The notes below the pieces were generated by a model that saw nothing but the letters and a program-made list of their open reading frames with translations, was not told the origin of the DNA and did not search any database. Made by a program: the position numbers and the translations under genes. Source: Puccinellia tenuiflora (lineage: Eukaryota; Streptophyta; Magnoliopsida; Poales; Poaceae). From it: 64,000 nucleotides of DNA. The stretch is taken from positions 124,001 to 188,000 of the forward strand of contig QRDG01000412.1 in assembly GCA_012064385.1 (NCBI GenBank). Reading direction: 5' to 3'. Shown here in pieces: positions 33,426 to 46,290 of this stretch (position 1 is the stretch's first letter; each line of letters begins with the position of its first letter).

Positions 33426-33609
33426 GATATCTCAAAAGGTTCTCTAACCTTTTTTGTTTTGCTATTTCTCATGTGACTAAGAAATAACTATTCTTTTGAA
33501 CAAAGACTAAGAAATAACTATGTGGGTATGTGTAAGTTATCACCAAGGACCATCCGATCTAAATATGAGTTTGTGCAAATTAAAAACGATGATAATACCG
33601 GAAATTCAC

Positions 33610-33984
33610 CTTGGATCCCGAGCTCACATGCTCCTGCTCAAATAAAAAAATCAAAAAATATATGAAAACATTCTTTAAAAGATACTAAATTTTTTTTGGT
33701 GATTATACAAGTTTTTTACATATATGCCAAATTTTGTAATGAAATGACATTTGTTCTTCCCTATACAAAAAAGTGTTCTGAAAAGATATTTTTAAATCCC
33801 ATTATGGTCACTATTTTTTCTTTTTTGTACAGGTTAGAAAATTTTAATTTCATTACGAAACTTTGCACGTATGTAGAAAACTTATGTATGTTCATCACAA
33901 AAAAATTCAGAATTTTCTGAAATGTTTTACTCTTATTTTCATTTTTTTATTTGGGCTAGATCATGTGAGCTCGCGAGCCAAAAC
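33610..33984. mobile_element. Foldback (inverted-repeat) MITE
   Basis: The ends carry inverted CGAGCTCACATG and AAATAAAAAAAT phrases, and the two halves are imperfect inverted copies of about 165 bp, pairing around GTAATGAAAT and CATTATGG. There is no coding potential. Related elements lie at 54360-54570 (internal part only) and 60404-60782. Confidence 0.7.
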
Positions 33985-34267
33985 AACACTCCTGATAATA
34001 CTTGATGTTTTTGTTTGATTAAAGGAAATAACTCTCACCTTCATTAACGAATCTTAGATTTGTATACAAATTTTCTTACACACAATCCCAACATCTATAA
34101 TTTTTTTTGCTGATGTAGCTTTAAAAGACGTAACGAACGACTTGATCCTAACTACATGTTACATGGAGAAAATAAACCTAGACAAAGTGCAGACCAAACA
34201 TCCCGACTAAGCACACGAAGGCCCCAGGTGCAATTGACACAGATGATGCTTAATCATTCTTGATTAC
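33985..34267. other. Non-coding stretch left of the Helitron-type end
   Basis: No gene or element recognised. Confidence 0.35.
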
Positions 34268-34300
34268 TAGATCATGTAGGCGCGCGTTGCCGCGCCCGTC
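34268..34300 (-). mobile_element. Helitron-type 3' terminus (minus strand)
   Basis: On the minus strand the sequence reads GGCGCGGCAACGCGCGCC, which can fold as a short GC hairpin, then a few bases, then CTAG followed by T. A hairpin about 10 nt before a terminal CTRR is the Helitron 3' signature, and this wording is very common in Triticeae Helitrons. The element would extend to the right. The 5' end was not fixed; a candidate near 36905 is weak because the flanking A is absent. Confidence 0.6.
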
Positions 34301-36935
34301 AATTAGATAAATAGATTGTTAGGACTGGATGCAATTGAAGTGTTGAACCATGATGGCCTATGTTATCTTGCAATTCACAAATTTGATACATCAACTAAAG
34401 ATAAATGTGTAGCAAGTACTGTATACTATCATCCATTTAAAATGAAGAAAGATACATCAGTAAACAATGAACAACCACTACATCTGGTTCTGGAATAATC
34501 ATGCATGTGTGAGAATAAACTTTTGAAGGACATGGAAAGAATCATATGATACATGTTAAATGAATGTTCCTTTCCTTTTTGTTCTTCAATTCATGAAATC
34601 ATGATCAACCAGGACACGTAATTGGATCTTTCAGGACATCAAATCTAACCCACCCGTACCTTTCCCACAACCTCCTCTCTGCTGCAAAATACACATAACA
34701 TATAACGAAAGCCAATATATTCACATAGAGCCTCATATACAATAGAATTCATAAACTCCTTATATTTTCTTGAACGGACATTAGGAACCAAGCAGATATG
34801 TTGTGGTTCTCTGATGAACTCAACAGGTCAAGATCAGACGTTACTTGCATGTTGAGTAGAAAGGATTGACGGAGTATAATCTCAAACAGACTCGAGAATG
34901 GCAAACTACCCGCCGGCTCACCACAACTTTTCCCCAAGAACTCTTTAATTTGTATATGTTATGTATCCGTCCACGAGTTGAGCTATTGACACACAAAAAA
35001 ATTGCAAACACCCCAATCTCTAAACTTGATCTTTGTGACTATATAAGTTAAACAAATAAATAAGAAGAGAATCGAGACTGTCACTTACCAGACACAATAT
35101 TTTAAGGGTATAAACCTATTCACACATAAGTTCACTGGAATGCAGTTGTAGAAGTATTACAATGCTCTGTCTGTTCGTTAGCATGTGATAGATTTGTCCT
35201 TTGATTCAGCTAGCTGGTGAATGATTCATCTCATAAGAGGAAACTGATGGTACACAAGCTCCAAGAATAACAAAATAGTACTCACATATACGTTTACATA
35301 CAACACACTGGATCCTAAATTATCTAGACAAGGTGTTGTAGATAAATTAAATTATATGAACAAGGATTTAAGAATAGGTATACTTACACTTCTCACAATG
35401 GTTAGGAATATTATCTAGTTCCTAATTATCTATTCAACGTGGTGGAGAATAGAGCAAGGGATTAAGAATATATATACTTGTCTTCTTAGTGAATGGGTTG
35501 GAGGGGCAAAGAACACAAACAGTGTCCACGATGTGAAGAGCTTTCCACATGCAGTAGACAATCATCCACCTGCAATAGAGCAAAATGATACCAATTAGCC
35601 CTAACATGTTATATCCGGGTTTTTTTTTAAAGAAGATCGTAGAGATTGAAACCTACTTTATTTTAGGTCTTCAGGGTCAGGCTGATATCCAATGCAGGTC
35701 GTGCTGCTACTTCTCCTGAACCTCAATTGGATGGCCCTTCGGTTTGTGGTCAGTGGTCAGAGGACTGCTCGTCCTTGTGCTCCTGCTTGCACCTGCAGGG
35801 GAAGATAGGACTCTAGTGGAGGTAGGGCGGAAGTGCTGCGGCTGTCTTCTACGGCCATAGGGACGTTGGTGCCACTGGTGTCATCGCCCTGTGAGATTAT
35901 GAGTGGCGGCGGGGCGCTGCTTCAGGTTGGGGGAAGGGCTCCATTAATCGAAGCCCACCAACTCATCTCTGTATCCTGATTATCCCCTTTTGGATGCCAC
36001 ATGCCACGATGACGCTGTCTACAGATCCAACTCAAATCCACACCAACCCAACCACTTCTGAAGCATAAATATTGGAACATCTAATCGAAAATGAGAAAAA
36101 CACAAAATGTGAACTGATATCAGATGCATACTATCAGTAATAATAATCAAACGAATCAACCATTTATTAAAAAACGCTACTTGACCATGTAAATGCCAGA
36201 CCATCAAACTAACCTGGCCGGCTGCCATTGCAAATCGTCAGCTGATCGATTCCCCAACCTACAATTCTTATCCGTGAGCATAGATATTGTTATTCCACCT
36301 GCAGTAACATCACAGACAATTAGGAAGACGCGTGAGAGAGCTTATGTTTGAGCGAGTCCAAAACGGCGGCAGGCGAGGAGCGAGTCGACGATGTACCTGG
36401 CCGCGCCGCTGCGCCTGCGTCGTGGGGCGAGGAAGACGCGGCGGCTTACTTCATGGATGGCACGGCGGCGGGTAGAAGACCAGCATGGACGTCAACTCCT
36501 TCGTGGAGGGCGCCGGGGTGGCCGCGGGGCAGCGCCTCCCTGCCTTCACCGCGTTGATCCCCTCTGCACGTGCGGAACCTGGGCGGCGAAGATGAGTGGC
36601 GGCGCGGCTACCTCCGCCCGCTGGGTCGTCTCCTATCCCCCGCGATGGAGAGGGCATGCTGGCGGCGGCGCACCTAGGTTTCTCCTCGTCTCCAATCGCC
36701 CAAGCCGACGCAGGAGAAGAAGACCCTTCGATGCGTTTCGGTTTCTTAGTCCGGATGTAGTGGATGGGCTTTAATGATGGAGCCGAGTTAACCACGGGAG
36801 TCCAATTTGATCTCCGGTGTAGCGTCCCCTAGCGACAGTAAATCTGACGGTAAAAAATTCTCAGTGAGGGCAATTGGACGGCCTAAAATGTCTGGTGCGT
36901 GAGAGAGCTCCTAGTTGCATCGGTTGTAATATCCC
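34301..36935. other. Possible Helitron body, no recognised gene
   Basis: Mixed AT-rich and GC-rich (36350-36780) sequence with several short open frames, none recognised. Helitrons often carry captured exons, so the GC-rich part at 36350-36780 could be one; this is inference only. Confidence 0.3.
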
Positions 36936-36939
36936 TAAT

Positions 36940-37413
36940 TCGATATAACGGTCCACACCCTCGAGCGGTTGAAGACGAACCAGATGACCATCTTCAGCAT
37001 CTCAATTCCTCGACGCAGTACCCTTTGAATCTTTGGTTTCTGCAAATTTGACAATCTATCGATCCAATGACATATGTAATACTCCGTAGATTATATCATA
37101 TGAATCACCAGACATTATGTGTTCAAAACAAGCTTTGCTTGTTGTTTTCCAAAAATACCAAAACATCGTGGATAAACAAACTTTGGAAGCAACCTTTTCA
37201 TATTCCTGAAAATTAAGAATCCAATCCCCCATTTCATCCATTGAAGTTAGTTGAGGTGGGGAATCAAAAGCACATTGAAAGATCCCCCAATAACTTGCAA
37301 TGGCGCATATGAAAAACATATGATCTATATTTTCATTTGAAACAGAAAAACATACAATTTCACCTCCTTATCCCCTTTTCCTCATATTATATTTTTTCTA
37401 AGTGTTTTTACAT
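36940..37413 (-). pseudogene. LINE ORF2 C-terminal (zf-RVT) relic, 3' part
   Basis: The minus-strand frame reads ENIDHMFFICAIASYWGIFQ, then MFWYFWKTTSKACFEH, then, past a stop at 37056, RRGIEMLKMVIWFVFN. This is the order of the zinc-binding domain and tail of plant L1-type reverse transcriptases. Stops and shifts break it. It continues across the copia insertion at 46063 on. Confidence 0.75.
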
Positions 37414-37418
37414 CACCA
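37414..37418. repeat. Left target duplication of the copia element
   Basis: CACCA, repeated at 46063-46067. Confidence 0.92.
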
Positions 37419-39112
37419 TGAAGGGTCGCAGCATAGAAAACAAAAATTTTCCTACGCAAAGATAGCGGAATAAACCCAACATCTAGATCCGATCTACGAA
37501 AGGTTGGTAGCAAGAAGGACATCGAATCTCACCCTTGAAGAAAACCGTGAGCGTTTTGTCGAGGCAGGGGTTGGCTAGTCGATCCCCGCAACTAGACTTG
37601 TCTAGTCGCGAGGAGATGTATTGTCCAAGCGCCGCACGAGCAACGCCTCCGAGATATCCACACGTTCAGCTCGATGAAGAATCCACGTTCTTGATCCCGT
37701 AAGAGGTGGTGGAGAGGCTCAAGATCAACAGCACGACGACGGTGGCGTGGTGTGTATGGTGGAGATCCGACAGGGCTTCGCCAAGCGGCTATCGGGAGAG
37801 AGGAGGAGGAGGGAGGCGGCGGCAAGGGTTAGGGGGGTGCGGCTAGGGCACCTTGGGGGGAGCTCCTTGGGTGCCGAACCCCCTCCCCCACCCTCCTTTA
37901 TATAGGGGGCCAAGGGGGGCTGCGCCCCACCCCATCTAGGGCCGGCGGCTAGGGGGGAGGCTTGGCCCCCAAGCAACCCCTAGGGTTTCGGCCGCCCCCC
38001 CCCCCTTCTAGAAGCTTGGCCCGGCTGGGACTTTGAGGGTGTGGTGCGGCTGGCCCATTAGGCCAGACCACTACCCCTTCATGCCTTGTGGGCCCCATAC
38101 TCCTATGGGCCCCACTTCTAGACCCCTCTAGAACCTTCTAGAACTTTCCGGTACTTTACCGATAAATTCCCGAACCTTTCTAAACCTCCGGAAACCACTT
38201 TCCTTATATGAATCTTATTCTCCGGACCACTCCGGAACTCCTCGTGACGTCCGGGATCCTATCCGGGACTCCGAATCAATATTCGTTCTCGCCATCATTT
38301 ATCTCAAACCCTAACTACATCGAACGTTAAGTGTGTGACTCTGCGGGTTCGTGAATATGTCATATTAATAGCGGGACCGGGATGCCCATATTAATTCCTA
38401 CATATTCAACGAAGTACTTTACTAGTCGAACCACAATGTCCGGGATTCAATTAATCCATATACGATTCCCTTTGTTTCACGATATTTTACTTGTCCGAGA
38501 TTTAATCCACCGATATCTCCATATCTGATTAATCTCGTTACCGACAAGTTCTCTTTACTCGTTCCCATAGAATAGGATCCCTTATGACTAGCTACTTAGT
38601 CATATGCTTGCAAGAGTTTGGATGCTATACTACCGAGAGGGCCCAGAGATATCTATCCAAATGTTGGACGAACAAATCCCAGTCTTTAAACATGCCACCC
38701 AACAACCTATCATTGGAGAACCTGAAAGCCACCTTTATAATCACCCAGTTACGAAGTGACGTTTGATGTCCACAAAGCACTCCTCCGATAAGCGGGAGTG
38801 ACATAATCTCATGGTCTAAGGAAACTATATTTGACATCTATTTAATTTGAGTCTTGTCCATTATATCATCACCCATGATACAAACTTCGTTTATTAAGTG
38901 ATTCATAAATCCATGGTTAGGAAACATCTAACCATCACTTAATCAAACGAACTAGTCACAAGAGGAAAGACTAGGGACACATTACCGTTTATATTCCACA
39001 CATGTATTTGTTTCCGCTTAATACAATTCTAGCATGGAATTAAACATATCATGAATGGAGAAATATGATTATCAATAACATTTATTATTGCCTCTTGGGC
39101 ATATCTCCAACA
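37419..39112 (-). repeat. 3' LTR of the copia element
   Basis: 1694 bp, TG to CA on the plus strand, near-identical to 44372-46062. A longer C-run near 37998-38009 explains most of the length difference. Confidence 0.95.
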
Positions 39113-39123
39113 GTCTCCCACTT
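39113..39123 (-). other. Polypurine tract of the copia element
   Basis: On the minus strand it reads AAGTGGGAGAC directly before the 3' LTR. It primes plus-strand DNA synthesis. Confidence 0.85.
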
Positions 39124-39145
39124 GCACTAGAGTCAATAATCTAGT

Positions 39146-42100
39146 TTACATTTGTAGCAATCTAACACCCATGGCCTCTCGGTGTTGATCATGTTTTGCT
39201 CGTGGAAGAGGTTTAGTCAACGGGTCTGCCACATTCAGATCCGTATGCACCTTGCAAATCTCTATGTCACCATCCTTGACATTCTCACGCAAATTGTGAT
39301 AGCGGCGCTTGATATGCTTGGTATTCTTGTGTGAAGTCAGGTCCTTGGCAAGAGCTATTGCACCTGTATTATCACAGTACAGGGCCAGAGGTCTTGACGC
39401 ACTTGGAACCACACTCAGCTCTGAGAGGAACTCCTTCATCCATACTGCTTCACTTGCTGCCGACGAGGCCGCAACATACTCCGCTTCTGTTGAAGATTTC
39501 GCCACCACGCTCTGCTTGGAACTCCTCCAACTCACAGCGCCACCATTCAGAATAAACACGTATCCGGACTGAGACTTAGAATCATACGGATCTGTGTCCC
39601 AACTAGTATCGACGTAACTCCTTACGACTAGCTCTTGGTCACCTCCATATACGAGAAACATTTCCTTAGTTCTATTTAGATACTTAAGGATATTCTTGAC
39701 AACTGACCAGTGTTCCACTCCTGGATCACTTTGGTACCTTCTGGTCAAACTTACAGCATGGCACATATCTGGTCTTGTACATAACATGGCATACATGATA
39801 GAGCCTATCGCAGAGGCATAAGGAATATTATTCATTATCTCTCTATCTTCTACCGTAACAGGACTCTAAGTCTTACTCAGAACCTTTCCTTGCAACATTG
39901 ATAAGAAACCCTTCTTTGAATTTTCCATTCTGAACTTCTTCAGAACCTTGTCAAGGTATGTACTTTGTGAAAGCCCTATTAGGCGCTTTGACCTATCCCT
40001 ATAGATCTTTATGCCTAAAATGTACGCAGCTTCTCCAATGTCTTTCATTGAAAAACTCTTATTCAAATAAGACTTTACACTTTCAAGCAGTGTAACATCA
40101 TCTCCAATCAGTAATATGTCATCCACATATAGTATTAGAAATGCAACTGAACTCCCACTCACTTTCTTGTAAATACAAGCTTCTCCATAAGTTTGGACAA
40201 ATCCAAACCCTTTGATCACTTCATCAAACCGGAGATTCCAACTCCTCGATGCTTGCTTCAGTCCATAAATGGATCTCTGAAGTTTGCATACCTTGTTAGC
40301 ACCCTTTGGATCAACAAAACCTTCAGGCTGCACCATGTACAACTCTTCCTTAATATGACCATTAAGGAACGCGGTCTTCACATCCATTTGCCAAATTTCA
40401 TAATCATAAAAAGCGGCAATTGCTAACATTATCCGAACAGATTTCAGCATCGCTACGGGTGAGAAAGTCTCATCGTAGTCAAGTCCTTAAATTTGTCGGA
40501 AACCCTTTGCGACAAGTCGAGCTTTATACACGGTGACGTTTTTGTCAGCGTCTGTCTTTCTTTTGAATATCCATTTGTTCTCAACGGCTTTACGGTCGTT
40601 CGGTAAGTCCACCAAAGTCCATACTTGGTTTTCATACATGGATTCCATTTTGGATTTCATGGCTCCTAGCCATTTATCGGAGTCTGGGCTCATCATTGCT
40701 TCCTCATAATTCGCAGGTTCATCATTATCTAACAACATGACACTCATGACGGGGTCATACCGATCAGGGGCGGTACGTTCCCTCGTTGACCTGCGAGGTT
40801 CAATAGCAACTTTGACCGGAGCAGCATGATCATCATCATTTGTTCCTTCTTCAGGTGGCGATGGCTGTTCTGGAACAACTTCCAGATCTGCGCTACTCGG
40901 CATCTCAAGAACACGTTCAACAACCTCGTCAAGCTCTATTTTCCTCCCACTCACTTCTTTCGAGAGAAACTCCTTCTCTAGAAAGGAACCATTCTTGGCA
41001 ACGAAAATCTTGCCTTCGGTTATGTGGTAGAAGGTATACCCAATGGTTTCCTTAGGGTATCCAATGAAGACGCATTTTTCCGATTTGGGTTCGAGCTTAT
41101 CAGGTTGAAGCTTTTTCACATAAGCATCGCAACCCCAAACTTTGAGAAACGATAACTTTGGCTTCTTGCCAAACCATAACTCATATGGAGTCGTCTCAAC
41201 GGATTTTGATGGAGCCCTATTTAAAGTGAATGCAGCTGTCTCTAATGCATAACTCCAAAAAGATAGTGGCAGATCTGTGTGAGACATCATAGATCGCACC
41301 ATATCCAATAAGGTTCGATTACAACGTTCAGACACACCATTACGCTGTGGTGTTCCGGGTGGCGTGAGTTGTGAAACAATTCCACACGTCTTTAAATGCA
41401 TGCCAAACTCATAACTCAAATATTCGCCTCCATGATCGGATCGAAAAAACTTTATTTTCTTGTTACGATGATTCTCGACTTCACTCTGAAATTCTTTGAA
41501 CTTTTTGAACATTTCAGACTTGTGTTTCGTTAAGTAAATATACCCATATCTACTCAAATCATCGGTGAAGGTCAAGAAGTAATGATATCCACCGCGTGCT
41601 GCAACACTCATCGGACCACACACATCGGTATGTACGATTTCCAACAAGTCTGTTGCCCTCTCCATCGTTCCGGAGAAAGGTGTTCGAGTCATCTTACCCA
41701 TAAGGCATGGTTCGCAAGTTTCAAATGATTCAAAATCAAGTGAATCCAAAAGCCCATCAGAATGGAGTTTCTTCATGCGCTTTACACCAATGTGACCCAA
41801 ACGGCAGTGCCACAAATATGTGGTATTATCATCATTCACTTTGCATCTTTTGGCATCAATGTTATGAACATGTGTATCACTACTATCGAGATCCAATAGA
41901 AATAAACCATTCCTCTCAGGTGCATGACCATAAAAGGTATTATCCATATAAATCGAAATACCAAAGTTTTCAGACTTAAATGAATAACTGTCTCGCAATA
42001 AACAAGATCCAGATACAATGTTCATGCTTAACGCAGGCACATAATAACAATTATTAAGGTTTAAAACTAATCCCGAAGGTAAATGCAGAGGGAGTGTGCC

Positions 42101-43120
42101 GACAGCGATGACTTCAACTTTAAATCCATTTCCAACGTGCATCGTCACCTCGTCCCTTGCCAAGCGTCGACTATTCCACTGCTCCTGTTTCGAGTTACAT
42201 ATATTAGCAGCCGAACCAGTATCAAATACCCAGGTGCTACTACGATCACTTGTTAAATACACATCAATAACTTGTATATCATATATACCTTGTTTGACGG
42301 TGCCAGCCTTCTTGTCTGCCAGATACTTGAGGCAGTTCCGCTTCTAGTGTCCGGTTCCCTTGCAGTAGAAGCACTGAGTATCAGACTTAGGGCCTTTCCT
42401 TGACTTCCTCGCAGGCCCGGCAGCTCGCTTTCCGTCCTTCTTGAGGTAGTCTCCTTTGCCCTTTTTCTTGAAACTAGTGGTCTTGTTGACCATCAACACT
42501 TGATGCTCCTTCTTGATTTCCACTTCCGCGGTCTTTAACATCGCGAAGAGCTCAGGAAGAGTTTTCTCCATTCCTTGCATGTTATAGTTCATCACGAAGC
42601 TTTTGTAGCTAGGTGGAAGTGACTGGAGAACACGGTCAATCCCCAACTCATTGGGAATCACAACACCCAGCTGTGCCAGACGATCACCGTACCCAGACAT
42701 TTTGAGCACGTGTTCACTGACAGAGCTGTTCTCTTCCATCATACAACTAAAGAACTTAGAAGAGGCATCATACCTCTCCACCTTGGCTTGAGTCTGAAAC
42801 ATAGCTTTCAGATCAACTATCATCTGATGAACGCCATGGTGCTCAAAACGCTTTTGAAGCTTAGGTCCTAAGCCATACAACAGACCGCACTTAACTATCT
42901 CGTGGTCCTCAGAGCGGGCTGCCTAGACGTTCCTAACATCTTCAGCCGCTCCCTCTGCTGGAGCCTCACCTAGCGGTGCATCTAGGACATACAGTTTCTT
43001 GGCAGCTTTGAGGATAATCTTCAGATTCATAAACCAATCTGAGAAATTGCTTCCATCGTCTTTCAGCTTGTCTTTCTCTAGGAACGCGTTAAAATTCATG
43101 GTGATGTTGGGAAGGGCCAT
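39146..43120 (-). pseudogene. Copia gag-pol polyprotein with four in-frame stops
   Basis: One continuous frame of 1325 codons starts at the ATG at 43120 (MALPNITMN). In order: gag; a CCHC knuckle at about 42340-42370 (CFYCKGTGH); protease with DTG (WVFDTGSAAN, about 42230); integrase with an HHCC finger (CRLGHIG, CEPC) and the DDE region (HTDVCGPM, then TPQRNGVSERCNR); reverse transcriptase with YVDD (about 40120); RNase H with STEAEYVA and YCDNTGAIALAKD. Stops fall at 42923-42925 (TAG), 42344-42346 (TAG, where the knuckle's Trp is expected), 40487-40489 (TAA) and 39866-39868 (TAG). There are no frameshifts: the reading frame is constant throughout. No enzyme can be made full length from this copy. 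Confidence 0.93.
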
Positions 43121-44358
43121 TGATCTACAACATTATTTGCAAGGTGTTTAGACTATGTTCATGATAGATTGTTCGAGAAATAATCTAATTATAAAACGAA
43201 CTCTCACTAAACTCAACATCTCTCTGGTTGTTTAGTGGCACACGATCCAAAATCCACTACACCACAACCGATCATCACGTGAGGTGGTGCAGCTTCAAAT
43301 GGTGAACATCTCCATGTTGATCATATCATCCATATGACTCGTGTTTAGCCTTTCTGCTCTTGTGTTCCGAGGCCATGTCTGTACATGCTAGGCTCGTCAA
43401 GGAAACCGTAGTATTTCTGCGTATGCAAACTGGTTTGCACCCGTTGTATGTGAACGTAGAATCTATCACACCCGATCATCACGTGGTGCTTCAAAACGAC
43501 GAACTTTCGCAACGGTGCATACTAGGGGAGAACACTTCTTGATATTAACGTGAGAGATCACCTTATCATGCTACCGTCGAGATCGTATCTAAGCATAAAC
43601 CATAAGGTGCATAAAAGGATTAACATCACATGCAATTCATACTTTGTGACATGGTATAGCCTTTCCTTGTGCCTTTGATCTCCATCTCCAAGACACCGGC
43701 ATGATATCCATCATCACCAGCTCGTGGTGCCATCACCATGATTGCCGCCACCAACTATTGCAACTACTACTATGGCTACCTTAGCAATAAAGTAAAGCAA
43801 TTACATGGCGTTTTAAAGTGACACGCAAGTCATACAATAAATATGAGACAACCATAAGGCTCCTGCCGGTTGCCGTACTTATCGACATGCAAGTCGTGAC
43901 AATTACAAAACATGATCATTGCATACAACACATAATCACATCTTGGGCTATACCACATCACAAACCCCTGTAAAAACAAGTTAGACGTCCTCTACTTTAT
44001 TTATGCAATTTTTACGTGGCTTCTAATGGGTCATTAGATAGAACCGTTCTAATCTACGCAAAGCCACAACGGTGATAAAATAATTGCTTATTTACTCATC
44101 CTTTTGAAAGGCCTCCCATTAAAAATTGCACCTTCACTAAAGCAAGAGAAACAGACAACCGCCAGCCACTTATGCAAAACAAGTTGCATGTCAGTCGTGG
44201 AACCGGTCTCTCGTGCGTGGACGAGTAAGTTTGGTCTGGGCCGCTTCAATCTCACAGTACCGCAAAGATGCAAAGTGCACGCTAGAAGGTAGCAACTCAA
44301 ATTATCAACGCCCACAACACTTGTGTCTAATCGCACCAACATCTACGAATAGATCTAG
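43121..44358 (-). other. 5' untranslated leader of the copia element
   Basis: About 1.24 kb between the primer binding site and the gag start. No frame of note. It would hold packaging signals in an active element. Confidence 0.75.
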
Positions 44359-44370
44359 GCTCTGATACCA
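44359..44370 (-). other. Primer binding site of the copia element
   Basis: TGGTATCAGAGC on the minus strand, one base from the 5' LTR. It is complementary to the 3' end of initiator tRNA-Met, as usual in plant copia elements. Confidence 0.93.
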
Positions 44371-44371
44371 C

Positions 44372-46062
44372 TGAAGGGTCGCAGCATAGAAAACAAAAAT
44401 TTTCCTACGCAAAGATAGCGGAATAAACCCAACATCTAGATCCGATCTACGAGAGGTTGGTAGCAAGAAGGAGATCGAATCTCACCCTCGAAGAAAACCG
44501 TGAGCGTTTTGTCAAGGCAAGGGTTGGCTAGTCGATCCCCGCAACTAGACTTGTCTAGTCGCGAGGAGATGTATTGTCCAAGCGCCGCACGAGCAATGCC
44601 TCCGAGATATCCACACGTTCAGCTCGATGAAGACTCCACGTTCTTGATCCCGCAAGAGGTGGTGGAGAGGCTCGAGATCAATAGCACGACGACGGTGGCG
44701 TGGTGTGTATGGTGGAGATCCGACAGGGCTTCGCCAAGTGGCTATCGGGAGAGAGGAGGAGGAGGGAGGCGGCGGCAAGGGTTAGGGGGGTGCGGCTAGG
44801 GCACCTTGGGGGGAGCTCCTTGGGTGCCGCACCCCCTCCCCCACCCTCCTTTATATAGGGGGCCAAGGGGGGGCTGCGCCCCACCCCATCTAGGGCCGGC
44901 GGCTAGGGGGGAGGCTTGGCCCCCAAGCAACCCCTAGGGTTTCGGCCGCCCCCCCTTCTAGAAGCTTGGCCCGGCTGGGCCTTTGAGGGTGTGGTGCGGC
45001 TGGCCCATTAGGCCAGCCCACTACCCCTTCATGCCTTGTGGGCCCCATACTCCTATGGGCCCCACTTCTAGACCCCTCTAGAACCTTCTAGAACTTTCCG
45101 GTACTTTACCGATAAATTCCCGAACCTTTCTAAACCTCCGGAAACCACTTTCCTTATATGAATCTTATTCTCCGGACCACTCCGGAACTCCTCGTGACGT
45201 CCGGGATCCTATCCGGGACTCCGAATCAATATTCGTTCTCACCATCATTTATCTCAAACCCTAACTACATCGAACGTTAAGTGTGTGACTCTGCGGGTTC
45301 GTGAATATGTCATATTAATAGCGGGACCGGGATGTCCATATTAATTCCTACATATTCGACGAAGTACTTTACTAGTCGAACCACAATGTCCGGGATTCAA
45401 TTAATCCATATATGATTCACTTTGTTTCACGATATTTTACTTGTCCGAGATTTAATCCACCGATATCTCCATATCTGATTAATCTCGTTACCGACAAGTT
45501 CTATTTACTCGTTCCCATAGAATAGGATCCCTTATGACTAGCTACTTAGTCATATGCTTGCAAGCGTTTGGATGCTATACTACCGAGAGGGCGCAGAGAT
45601 ATCTATCCAACTGTTGGACGAACAAATCCCAGTCTTGAAATATGCCACCCAACAACCTATCATTGGAGAACCTGAAAGCCACCTTTATAATCACCCAGTT
45701 ACGAAGTGACGTTTGATGTCCACAAATCACTCCTCCGATAAGCGGGAGTGACATAATCTCATGGTCTAAGGAAACTATATTTGACATCTATTTAATTTGA
45801 GTCTTGTCCATTATATCATCACCCATGATAGAAACTTCGTTTATTAAGTGATTCATAAATCCATGGTTAGGAAACATCTAACCATCACTTAATCAAATGA
45901 ACTAGTCACAAGAGGAAAGACTAGGGACACATTACCGTTTATATTCCACACATGTATTTGTTTCCGCTTAATACAATTCTAGCATGGAATTAAACATATC
46001 ATGAATGGAGAAATATGATTATCAATAACATTTATTATTGCCTCTTGGGCATATCTCCAACA
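44372..46062 (-). repeat. 5' LTR of the copia element
   Basis: 1691 bp; carries the element's promoter. Confidence 0.95.
44849..44858 (-). promoter_or_regulatory. TATA box in the 5' LTR
   Basis: CTATATAAAG on the minus strand, also present in the 3' LTR near 37890. It is the likely start region of element transcription. Confidence 0.6.
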
Positions 46063-46290
46063 CACCAAACTATATAACTTTTTAAATCTTAGCCGATAAC
46101 TTGAAAGACCACAATTGTTTAAAGTTTTTTCCAATAGTTCTAGTCTTTAGGGCATCATAGAAGGTTTTGTCAGTAAAATCTTTTTGTCCCAGCTTCAAAG
46201 AAAACTTGTGATCTCCTACACCCAATTGAACATTAAGAATAATGTTCGGTAAACTATTCCATTCATTACTAGATCCCCCATAAACATTTT
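46063..46290 (-). pseudogene. LINE ORF2 relic, 5' part
   Basis: The minus-strand frame reads SNEWNSLPNIILNVQLGVGDHKF and later FKQLWSFKLSAKI, which is the stretch of L1-type ORF2 just before the zf-RVT domain found at 36940-37413. The first five bases are the right CACCA duplication. The copia element split this relic. Confidence 0.7.

Larger units (their letters stand above)
37419..46062 (-). mobile_element. Complete Ty1-copia retrotransposon (BARE/Angela-like ends)
   Basis: The 8644-bp element has two long direct LTRs that begin TG and end CA, exact CACCA target duplications, a primer binding site complementary to initiator tRNA-Met next to the right LTR, a polypurine tract next to the left LTR, and a gag-pol frame on the minus strand. 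The right LTR is therefore the 5' LTR. The LTR start TGTTGGAGATATGCCC with AGAGGCAATAATAAA close behind resembles BARE/Angela LTRs; the family name is not certain. Counting by eye, the LTRs differ at about 28 substitutions in about 1690 bp plus two or three small indels, so the insertion is recent. Four in-frame stops make it non-autonomous. It interrupts an older LINE. Confidence 0.95.

Noticed and set aside
36890..36915. A Helitron 5' end (TCTCTCACGCACC on the minus strand)
   Set aside because: The host base before TC is not A, and no second copy is available to confirm the border.
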